Shown one piece after another: positions 54,569 to 64,000 of a stretch of 64,000 nucleotides of DNA. This DNA comes from Venturia oleaginea (taxonomy: Eukaryota > Ascomycota > Dothideomycetes > Venturiales > Venturiaceae), in assembly GCA_013176395.1 (NCBI GenBank), contig JABMLP010000010.1, forward strand, positions 558,001-622,000, written 5' to 3'. The translations under genes and the position numbers were made by a program. Below the pieces are notes generated by a model that did no database searches, had not been told where the DNA came from, and was given only the letters and a program-made list of their open reading frames with translations. How positions within the stretch are numbered: position 1 is the first letter of the stretch; every line of letters begins with the position of its first letter.

Positions 54569-55117
54569 ATGGCTGATGGATGTAAGTTCTCATCAGCCTC
54601 GCGCTGCTTTGAGCCTTGTCTCCAGCCTTGGCCCCCAATTGCCAGTCCGGCTGAGAATTTCTGCGCTGACACACGCGACCTCATAGACAATGATGCTCGA
54701 GCCATGCGAGTTGCAGAGATTATGGCCGACTTTCGCAACTTGCACTACTACATCGCCCAGATCCGGGCCAACCCACCACCCGAAGACTACTACCTCGAAG
54801 GCTACACTCTACTCCGCGCCTGCGTCACAGAAGCCCGGGCAATTCTAACCTCTCCATACGCTTACGGAGCTGCGGAGCATCCTCGGGGAGACGCAGAGAC
54901 TGAGAAAGCTCAGCTTCAAGCGTACGTCCTTCCGTTGCCTGGAAAATACGACAGCACTTCCTTGTCTGTATGCGACATGCTCCATCGAGAGGTTGTTCAC
55001 ATCAGGCGCGAGGCGGTCAACGATTGCGCTGCTCTAGAGGGGGTTTTCATGATCCGGGCACAAAATCCAAAGGGTGTTTTGGAGATTTTGAAGGCTAATG
55101 AAGCCTCAGGGTCATAA
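54569..55117 (+). CDS. Hypothetical protein, 182 aa
   Basis: Unrecognised. The frame is open from 54338, but the start at 54569 (MADGCKFSSASRCFEPC) is preferred because the residues before it are low-complexity Ser/Thr and look like translated leader. The protein is helical and soluble, with FRNLHYYIAQIRANPPPEDY, then YLEGYTLLRACVTEARAIL, and REVVHIRREAVNDCAALEG near the end. No signal peptide, membrane helix or known domain. The even, protein-like composition argues for a real gene. Confidence 0.6.
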   Translation: MADGCKFSSASRCFEPCLQPWPPIASPAENFCADTRDLIDNDARAMRVAEIMADFRNLHYYIAQIRANPPPEDYYLEGYTLLRACVTEARAILTSPYAYGAAEHPRGDAETEKAQLQAYVLPLPGKYDSTSLSVCDMLHREVVHIRREAVNDCAALEGVFMIRAQNPKGVLEILKANEASGS

Positions 55118-58100
55118 TCGATGCTAGTGTTCGACGTTTCCAATGCCAACGATGCTATCTTCGCGCTGTTGCGGGCCTGCGATGGATGAATGGGAGGAAC
55201 GCCATTTTGGGAGGTCAACGGCCACACGAGGGAAATGCTGCACAACTCCAGGCGATAGACATAGCTTTACGAACGGTCAGTCGAGATTCTCTCATGCCCT
55301 CGTACCCCTGTTACACCATATTGCTCAGTCATCACCAACTTGGTGAGCCTGAGATTCCCGAGCCATGAGATCCTGCCTACTGTATTGGTTCAGCGTCGCT
55401 TACTAGAGGGTTGACCTGGTGGCTCTATCCAGAAAGCCACAAAGAGAAAAATTCTCCGATCACTCTACTCCTGCGAATTATCCTAGGATCTGGATTACAT
55501 GCATCAGAATGGGTATCAAATCATACCAAACCGCATGAATTACTCCTACAATCTTTCGCCTAAACCTTGCATGAAGACACACAATCTATATCCGGGCTAG
55601 AACCATACCCAAACACACCTTGGACTCCATACTACCTCCATGGTTTCCTCGTGGTACTATCTTACTGACCCTCTTGATTTTATAGGAACTCGCTGCCATC
55701 ACGGACGAGCACGTCGAGTACTCGTTAAGGGCACAGGATACAGCGCAGGGGAAATGGTTGAGCGAAGACCCCAGTCTGAGCACCATTCTTCGTCGGTTAC
55801 GACGCGTGGGATAGATTCGATATGATATCGACCTTGAATGGCGGTGACGACGACTGAAGTAAGGCTGGACCTTGCTTTCGGCACGCCGACGGTATTCTTT
55901 CTTTCGTTGAATTATTGTGTTTCTATATTCTATGGTTTTTCGCTGGGAAGAGATGGATGCCCTGGTGGCTGTGGATGTGTTGTTTTATATTACATCGTAC
56001 CGTATCGTACTTTTCTTACGTTATTTTCCTCGGACGGAAGATATTGCATTTGGCGGAGAAAATGGGCAAAGGGATTTGGCAAGTAACGAGGGTATTACGT
56101 TTTTGGACATTCTTTATCACACATTGTAATATTATCGTTTAGTTTTCATAATCACTCTTTGATGCGGGTTTAGTTTTAGGATTGGGTATCTGATGGGATC
56201 ACTGGTTGGCAAGTAACGAGGGTATTACGTTCTTTTGACGTTTTTGTTTTATTTGCATTACTATGATCCATTATTTCTCGTGATTACTCTTTGATGCGAA
56301 TTTAGCTTAAGAATTGATACCCCAAAAATCTGTCATGGCAATATCATACGATACTAGGTTACTAAACCGATCGTTGCTATGAGAATGCACGACATCAGTT
56401 TTACTCGCCGGTTTTTACAAAGTCTCCATATCATGCAAAAACTCTTCCTCCCATACCACCCTTCAACCTCCATCATTCAACTTAATCATTCAGACTAATC
56501 CATATAACAAAGCAAAGAAGACACCAGCAATCTCCATGAGGAAAATCTACACCCTAAAAACAACAATATACCTACCCTTTTACCCAACAGCGTACCAAAA
56601 GATATAAAGTCTCGTCCATGCCAAAGATATAGCTAGTGCATGGTTCGTACAAGAAAGCTGTGGAGTAATCGCTCATCCCATCAAGCCGTGACATGGCCCT
56701 AATTATCCCTACCACCAATTAGGTAATAGGCATGACAAGCCATCCTACAACTACCGCTTAGTCTACCCACTAACCACTCTCCCTGACCCGGACTCTAGTC
56801 ACGATAATCGAGCCTCATTTCCGCGCTCAATGTAGAAGAGAAGAAAAGAGCGGTAAATTAGATCCTGAATATCACGATAGATTCGCAAAGAGGGGTACTC
56901 CCATCAGACGGTCCATCGAGAGGAGCAAGAAAGGCGCCGATGACAATTCGAGGAAGATGGCGCTTGTCGACCGTTGAAATTTTCAACTGATTCTTTTACC
57001 CTCGCCTGGGTGGAGGGTGTCTGGACAGGTGTGAGGTGATTTGTGTTTGAAAGGGGGCTGCTGAGGTTGAGGATTTGCGAGCTGAGAAAATTCAAAGGGA
57101 TGTCGGAGGATCGAATTGGTCACGCGTCTGTGGAGACCATCTTGTTCAGAACCAAGGGATCGATTCGGAACATGTCTACCGATTATTGTACGGAGTATTC
57201 CGCTTGAAAGGCTGCTGAATGTTTTTTGAAGTCGTCCAGTCGTTTCTATTTGTCATGCCGCCGATCTAGTCGATGACACTACCGATGCAAACGATCCTTT
57301 CCCATCTGAACAGTCGTTAGGAATCAACTCCGTACGTGTGGGTCCCCTGCCTGTCTCAAATGCAAGGCTGCCGATCGACTTGGCAGGTACCTCAGGAAAA
57401 ATGACAAATGACCGACTCCGTCCTCTCCCTGGTCTCGCATAGACGGCGCGGGCCTTCTTGATCTGAATCAGGGTCCACGAGGCCGCTGAGAAATTATCGG
57501 ATGTCTAATCGCGAAGGTTTGTGGTGTCGGCGACTTTGTGGAAGTATCGGACTTGGATCGCAAGGCTGCTGAAGGATTCTGGGCAACCCAATCACAACTG
57601 TCCAGTGCACCACCGATGCAAGAAACACCTGAGCAGATCTTGGAGGTTCCATGTATGATATTGCTCTACAATGATTGGCCGGGTGGTCTTCCGAGATCGT
57701 CATTTCGACATGGTCAATCTCGGTGGTCTAAATGTTGTGCTTCGGTGACCCCGTGCGAATACAATACATTACTCATGTTTGCTTGAGGAAAATAAATTCT
57801 CTTGAAGTCCGAATCAATAGTTTCTTCTGCTAGTGAGGTTTGGTCATAACTTCACCTGGGCTCAGCAAGATCTGCGATTGAGAAAAGCTCATCTACTTGG
57901 CAACGGCAACGATATTCGGAGATCATGTCCGTTCTGGCGGAATGAAAGCGTTGCAAAAAGACGGGAGCAGGAATCGTGGATGACTGATATTTCTAGTCTT
58001 GCCAGTTGGCGAAAGAAGAAGACAGCAGTGTACTCAGAATAAGTCCCTGTACCAAGACCAGACTTAGTATACTCACATGTTCGCAGTCTGATGGAAGATA

Positions 58101-60606
58101 TTATCAGCGACTTCTCCCTTCGATTGATAGCATACCTGCAAAACTCAAATCAGTGGCCACTATCCTTCTCGAATAGGAATCCTTATATGCTACGACTCTT
58201 CAACCTCGACATTGATACAAGCTGTGGACGTTTAAGTGACGATACCAACATTGCCCAAGACTTATGGAACTCGGGGTTTTGAGATTCACGTCGTGACTGC
58301 AAGTCGTCAAAGATCATGGACGTCCAGTGCTTACCAACCAGTCGATTCGCAGGTCGACATTTCGCCTTTGCGAACGATGGGGGCATTCAGTTGATGCTAC
58401 GAACCATCGATTCCTTCTCTTCCCAAGTCCGACTAGCAGCGGTACATTCGTTCTTACTCAGGACCGTTGCCTCTTCAAGTCCACCGTTTCTGAAGATCAC
58501 GTCCAGAGTCTCGACTCGACACGGTAAGATTCCCGGAAGTCTACCAGCTCATCAGCTTTCCCTTGGTATGCATGACTGCCACGAGGCTCGTCGCAAAGGC
58601 GTGGACCGCAGCGGGATGGCAGACTCGGTTGTAAGGATGCAGGTCCGGTGGTTGGGGCCTCGGCTGATTTATTTCATGTCAGAAAGGAGAGGATTGCGTC
58701 ACGCTCGTGGAATAAGGTGGCTCAGCTTGTGGCTGGGATCTGGCGTTTCAAACACGAGGGATGTTGGTGTTGATTCGTTGAATCTGAAACCGCGGGCGGC
58801 TTCACAGATGTGATAGGTGAAAAGGGAATCTGCTAGGAATCTTTCGGGAACGCCAACATGGCCGGGCTATAAATAGTGAGCAGCGAAGAAGAAGTGGGGG
58901 AATCACCCAATTGGTTCCAAACGTGTGGAGGTGGAAAGTGGAAAGTTTGTGTTTCGAAACGAAGAGGTGAAGCTGTGAAAGGTCCAAGCCAGCGCTTTCT
59001 TTAACCATATCCCAAACGCTGTCGGAAAATGTCTGAACAAACTTTTGATACGAGCTTGTCCAAGTTTCCGAACGTCCGAAGTTTCCAAAGGCCCGAAGTT
59101 TTACTCCTACTCGGCGTAGAAAAACTCAGCAGTAGTTGAGGTTGGTCGAAACTTAGCGTGGGCACTCGATGGCACTCTGCAATGAAAGTTCCGTCGGCGG
59201 TCCGGAAGCCAGACGGTTGAAAAGCTACTGCAAAGTCTATTGGATTCAACGTGAAGAAGCAGATGGGGTATGGAGTATGCCACAAAGAGCCAATGAGAAA
59301 GTCGGGCCAGTCCCCAAAACGGTGCAATTGATCGAAGGGGTAGAATAGCGTCCAGTAGTCCAGCATCGCGAGTTCATGCGCAGCGGGAGAAGAAAGCATT
59401 TGAGACGGTCGATCTGATGAACGGGCCTTCTATCGATTGCAGCCCATCAAGATCAAGTTTGATGTCGCTGAAAGCAGACGGGCATTTGAGACGTCAAGAG
59501 ATAAGATGGTCCATGGCTTGGCTTGGCTGTTCGAGCAGCTCACGCCCGGAAGCTTCGTCGTACAACAACAACATCCCATTTCGATTCATGGCTAGAAACT
59601 ACTGCCGTAGTTTGCACACGACGACTCCCCAACGCCGACCTAACCCAGTACATCATCTCCTGGCCAGCCCTGGATAGCGTGCTGGACCGCTTTTGCTCGA
59701 CAGCTCGTTTCACATGTGCCATCATGACAGAATGCGATGGACGCCGCGCTATGGGAATAGCTGGAATACACACACCTCTCACCATCCATTCAACAAGTGT
59801 CCGATCCATCTGTGAAACTTCAGTTCCTTGGGAGGTGAGCAGGCATCCAACACTTCCAGGGTATCTCCATGAGTTGCCAGGTTACCCCTCGTTGCTCATC
59901 TCCTCACCACCACCATCGCCTTTACTTCACCTCCCAGATATCGATAGTCCGAACATTTCTATGGCACGAAACGGACCAGTTGCTTGTCAGAGCTTCTTTC
60001 GGGCGCCGTTGGCGCCGCTGATGCTGGTCATTGAGTTTAAGCTACCTAATGACAGGTACCATTTGATAGCCCGCTAACCATTGCCATCCTCCAAAATAGG
60101 TGAGGCTCCAACCACCTCCAATCATGGACATCCAGTACCAGCTCGACCCACTGCTTTCTGCATAGTCGTCTCCACTGGTAACGCAACGACGCCGATCTAA
60201 GCGTAGCAAGTGGTCCGCTAGCAGATGTTGAGTGGTTGGATCCAGCCATGCTTTTTGGTCGTGTGAAAGAGGCCATTGTTGTTCAAATGCAACCGGTTTT
60301 CCTCTTGAATCCTTCCAATTCCATCTCATCCAACAAGTCATCAACCCCTTTCACACACAAAAAACGATCAGCACTCCACTAAACCACTCGCTTCATCTTA
60401 AACTTCGCATCAATCCAACACAACCCCCCGGAACCGTTCCTCCATTCATCGGTATCCCTGTACCCACGCCAATCTCGATTACCTCGTACCAATATCGCAC
60501 ATACCTGCATTCCCAGGACGCCTTGTCCGTACAAAGTAGAAAAGTTCACGTTCCCATCGTTCGCAATTGTCGACTTCTTCTTTTCTTTTTCACCTAATAT
60601 CTAATC
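55118..60606. other. Gene-poor region of 5.5 kb
   Basis: No recognisable gene on either strand. Frames are at most 165-184 aa (58316-58813 and 59523-60077 plus) and show no domains. Parts (55870-56700) are T/A-rich. An imperfect 130-bp direct duplication lies at 56078-56325. It may contain unannotated non-coding transcripts or decayed sequence that cannot be seen by eye. Confidence 0.5.
56078..56325. repeat. Imperfect tandem duplication, about 130 bp
   Basis: The first copy begins GGCAAGTAACGAGGGTATTA at 56078 and the second begins with the same 20 bases at 56208. The copies share further blocks (ATTACTCTTTGATGCG-type and TTTAG-TTA-GATTG-type) in the same order, with insertions and changes between. 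Confidence 0.8.
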
Positions 60607-61647
60607 ATGCGTTCTACGTATATCATTGGATCTTTGGCACTTGCTGCCAGCAATGTCCTGGCTGCACCCCAAGCCGTGACTGCATCAATCGCACCAAAGG
60701 CTTCGGCTCCTGCTGGATGCTCTCCATCCTACTCTGGGCAATTTCAGATCACCGTTCAGAATGTGACGACAGGCGCAAAGGTCAAGCGTGACGCGTTAGA
60801 ATGCACATTGTCTGGCGGTGTTCTAAAAGATGCTCAGGGTAGGACTGGTTACATTGCAGACAACTTCCAATTCCAGTTTGATGGTCCACCTCAGGTATGT
60901 CTCCCTCTCTAGTGATTCAAAAACTGTCGGAGGTGAAGTTAACAGCTCATTTAGGCTGGTGCTATCTATACTGCTGGTTTCTCCCTTTGTGGAAACGGAT
61001 CACTCGCCCTCGGTGGCAGTGCCATCTGGTACCAGTGCCTCAGCGGAGGTTTCTATAACCTATACGACCGACACTGGGCAGCCCAGTGCTCTCCCATCTA
61101 CATTAATGCCATTGGTTATTCTTCCAACGCCGCGGCCACACAAGCCACTGATGGCCAAGTTGCGGCAACCACTGCTGTTTCGCAGAGGACGGATGGACAG
61201 GTAATTGCAACCACCGCAGCCATGTCTTCCAAGCCAGTTTCCCAGATCGGAGATGGACAAATCCAGGTTCACCCACCAATTTCCCAGATCTCTGACGGAC
61301 AAATTCAGGTCCCTCCTCCAGTTGCGACTCCAGTTAGCCAAATCTCTGACGGACAGATTCAAGCTTCGCCAGCGAAGCCCTCCTCCCGTGTCACTGGCGC
61401 TCCAGTTTCGCAGATTCCCGACGGACAGATTCAGGCTACCACCGGAAAGCCTAATGCCAGCGTTACAGGTTCTCCTGTCTCCCAGATCCCTGATGGGCAA
61501 ATTCAAGCTGCTACTCCTACCAGGGCTACTGCCAACGTGTCTACTACCTACACTCCAGCTCAAGTCACTGTCAACGCTGCATCTGTGCAGACTGCCGGTA
61601 GCTTAGCTGTTGCTGGTCTCTTTGCCGTTGCTGCTGCACTCTTGTAA
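60607..61647 (+). CDS. PIR-repeat cell-wall protein
   Basis: Two exons, 60607-60894 and 60955-61647, with a 60-bp GT...AG intron, 326 aa. The signal peptide MRSTYIIGSLALAASNVLA is followed by a globular part with Cys residues (CSPSYSGQFQITVQNV, then FSLCGNGSLALGG, and YQCLSGGFYNLYD). The second half has seven PIR-type units: two of the form Q-x-TDGQV and five of the form QI-x-DGQIQ. In yeast PIR proteins the Gln of this repeat forms an alkali-labile ester to beta-1,3-glucan. The C-terminus is hydrophobic (SLAVAGLFAVAAALL), as in a GPI-anchor signal. A glucan-bound or membrane-anchored surface protein is the likely product. Confidence 0.93.
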
Positions 61648-63208
61648 GGTGTCGCGGTTCGGGTTTGTCCAGCAGGAGATGGGAGCTAAACACGCGAAAG
61701 ACAAGATTGGTTTTTCTCTTGACGACGGGTATGACATGGACTTTCCTTAAAAAATTGTATAAGAACGAACATCCTTGAGCTCAGGATTTGAATGGTTAAT
61801 GTTTTATGTGTGCGATCTTAGTTCGCACCGTGTTTCAGACATCTCAGCATAGCGTTGGTTTTACAGCCTTCCTTTCTCGTCGGCGAAGGGTCAAAATTGT
61901 TGTTGGTGCTTATGGGTTGGGGTTGAAAGTAATTCTGGACAGCAAATCTAAAGACACTTCTTGGGATGGTTATGGTATTGATTTGGGTGTGGCAGTGCTT
62001 GGGGAGCATGGATTCATGTAATGGGAGTTAAATCCGTTTTGTACAAGAGGAGATGTGGGAGGGGTTGTTAAAGAGATTCGTGATGTCGTGGAACGTCAAA
62101 ACTCAGATATTCATCTCTCACTCACTTATCGCGTTGTAAACCTGTGCGGACCATTAACATCTGAAAAATCTTCCCAGGAATTAAGATGTGTCTCCCAGAC
62201 CCGAAACGTAGTTCCAATGCCAAATTTCTGCCTAATCTACCCCTACCGTTCTCCATCTTGGTTCCCTCTGCATTAGCTCATCCCTGGTTCAAGACAAACG
62301 TCAAACCATCTTACCAACGCCGTCCCAACTATGAACTAAGCTCCTCACGGACAAAATTTAAGCGTTCCGTCTGCAAACCCGTGTCCCAGCAAAAATGGCA
62401 TCCTCGGAGATATCGCGAATAACTTAGAGCCGAAGGCGCGAATCTACGAGGTACGCAAAGATCGGGCTAAGAATAGAATTCGATGATTTGAGCCGATCTT
62501 GTTACTTGCCTCCGCCTCCGTACAACTCCTTCGCCCCGTAATTCCGTAGTTCGATAGAACATCTAAATTCGCCTTTGGAAACGCTCTCAAGTAGTAATAT
62601 ACGCTTGTGGGAATAACGCTTCAACCCGTCGAAACGGCCAATTCGATATTCCCGCCCCCTAAACTCAATTTTCCCACTCACAATCCCGTTCAATCCGAAC
62701 CTCGTTTTGCCTTCCTTCCTTGCTCCCTTCTTCCCCTTCTCAGCACACCCAACTTGGTATAACATCCATTCCCGTCTCCAAACCCCGCTAATCCTTGTTT
62801 CCATCGATAGGTAGGTAGAAGCAAGCGCTGCAAGATAAATGATGCATAACGCACAATGCACAATATAGACATACCCAATACAGGAAAACTCATCCTCACC
62901 GCTGGGAATAGACAGGGCAGAGTGGGGTTCAGATTAACCACACCAACTATACTATCTATCCATCCATTAAACTACTCCTACGCAGTACAGACACGCACAC
63001 AAACCAACCCTCTCCCCCTTCTCTCAAATCAAGACGCCTATATATATTAGTATCCGCAACCAAAAAATTGTACCAGTCATTTGAGAGAAGGAGTACAAAC
63101 AGTTCCAGGGCAAGGCGAGACGAGGCGATCGAAATTCCTCTTTAACCAACAACTACTCATTAACAACCCGAGCAATCATTAAGGGAAAGGAGAAAATAAT
63201 AATATATA
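61648..63208. other. Intergenic between PIR gene and transposon
   Basis: About 1.56 kb with no supportable gene. The 119-aa minus-strand frame at 62502-62861 starts hydrophobic but shows no family features. Confidence 0.4.
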
Positions 63209-64000
63209 ACGTATTCCACCACCGAGCCGGCCACTTTTCCTTGGCACGACCAACGCATGTTACGACTCTTCAATTTTATCGCTATCAACAATAGATTCCA
63301 AGTCCGTCGTGCTACTATCTGATTCAGAAGATATCTCGATATCCTTTTTACACGTTCGCGCATTGTGCCCAGTCGCGCCGCAGTTCCCACAGCGCCTTTG
63401 AGTTGGTCGCGCTGTTTCTTGATCACCACTACTACGAGTATTCTTTGATCCCTGAGGCGCAACAGACGCCTCAGCAGCTACCCGCGCTGCTGCAGTCCCA
63501 TACCCCATAGTGCCACCTTACTGGATCCGCTTTCATTTACGCGATTTTCGCTTCGTCATTACTGCCAATTGCTCTTCAAGCTCGTGGTTTCGTGCAACAA
63601 GTAGGGCGTTCTGGTGCAGCATCAATTCAGCGCCTTTAACAAGTTGTGAAAAGCTTGCCTGCGCAGTAACTGGTGACCGAGTAAAAGACTCGCTTACGAG
63701 CTTGGAGTGGGATCCAAATTCATGAGTATTGCTTGGAGTCTTTGGCTGCCACGGCGTTCCTAGGAGACGGGGTTCTGGCGGGGTACGTAGCCGTACTTCA
63801 AGGCGACCCAAGACTACCTGCGCGTTAATAGGGACTAGCCCTACTACCTCAAAGGCCTCTCGACAATTTTCTCCCGTAAACACGTCGAAAAACGCGTCTT
63901 TAAAGGCAGGGAGAAAGCCTTCCTTGTTGATATGGTACACGCGTCAGCGCGCCAAGTCCCGGATGCGTCGGGAGTACTTGTGCTTTAACGGCGAGAAGCA
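63209..64000 (-). mobile_element. Pogo-like transposon (element 3), cut by the window end
   Basis: The left end ACGTATTCCACCACCGAGCC follows a TA (63207-63208) and resembles the end of element 2 (ACGTAATTCACTAGCGAGCG); after the shared ACGTA, 16 of the next 21 bases match by eye. The C-terminal part of a transposase lies inside on the minus strand. The other end is beyond the window, so the terminal repeat pair cannot be confirmed. Confidence 0.75.
63260..64000 (-). pseudogene. Pogo-like transposase C-terminus with zinc knuckle, three in-frame stops
   Basis: One minus-strand frame runs from the window end to 63260 and reads CFSPLKHKYSRRIRDLAR, then stop, then VYHINKEGFLPAFKDAFFDV, FEVVGLVPINAQVVLGRLEV, a Pro-rich linker, LVKGAELMLHQNALLVARNHE, a Lys/Arg patch, two stops close together (63533-63535 TGA and 63518-63520 TAA), and RRCGNCGATGHNARTCKKD, a CCHC zinc knuckle, before an acidic tail. 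The CFSPLK block follows the third catalytic Asp in this family. The stops fit CGA-to-TGA and CAA-to-TAA change. With three stops it is not functional. Confidence 0.85.

Noticed and set aside
58316..58813. 165-aa plus-strand frame in the gene-poor region
   Set aside because: No domain, irregular Arg/Ser-rich composition, no supporting exons; treated as chance.
1..64000. tRNA and rRNA genes
   Set aside because: I saw no cloverleaf-like A and B box pairs or rRNA segments by eye; this is a weak negative without a covariance search.

Overview
The window is nuclear DNA of a filamentous ascomycete (Pezizomycotina). Genes are split by short introns, mostly 49-70 bp with GT...AG ends. Gene content is fungal: UBA4, the GID ligase subunit RMD5, a Stb6-like Sin3-binding protein, ECM33- and PIR-type wall proteins, 2EXR/F-box-like proteins. 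Pogo/Fot1-type DNA transposons with TA target duplications are present. A leotiomycete is my best guess for the class, but this is inference.

Layout. 0-0.75 kb: 3' end of UBA4. 1.17-3.21 kb: a dead pogo-like element, itself split by a solo LTR. 4.40-5.51 kb: an internally deleted second pogo-like element. 5.6-6.9 kb: a decaying protein-kinase-like gene. 7.7-9.7 kb: a PAF-acetylhydrolase-like gene. 10.4-11.6 kb: an unrecognised gene. 11.8-17.9 kb: a one-strand array of 2EXR/F-box-like genes, two intact and two broken. 18.4-22.1 kb: a divergent pair of methyltransferases, one COMT-like and one LaeA-like. 24.2-25.5 kb: a coiled-coil hypothetical protein. 25.8-29.2 kb: two ruined genes, a TAP-type alpha/beta hydrolase and an amino-acid permease. 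29.7-36.3 kb: a mitochondrial dehydrogenase kinase, a Pbi2-like proteinase inhibitor spread over four small exons, an MFS transporter and RMD5. 36.8-42.5 kb: a Stb6-like gene and an aquaporin with a long N-terminal extension. 43-45.5 kb: a 15-bp minisatellite and a degenerate coding tract. 46.4-55.1 kb: an ECM33-like protein, a PPIL4-type cyclophilin with RRM, a WKF-domain protein, proteasome alpha-1 (SCL1) and a small hypothetical protein. 55.1-60.6 kb: a gene-poor stretch. 60.6-61.6 kb: a PIR wall protein. 63.2 kb to the end: the C-terminal end of a third pogo-like element.

The housekeeping genes look intact. The decay is concentrated next to transposons and in the 2EXR array. I did not find a convincing new multi-gene system. 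The points most worth a second look are: the nested solo LTR; a 17-bp-spaced duplication in the transposase-start terminal repeat of two different pogo-like families; GC-donor introns in decaying genes; the 2EXR birth-and-death array; and the divergent methyltransferase pair.
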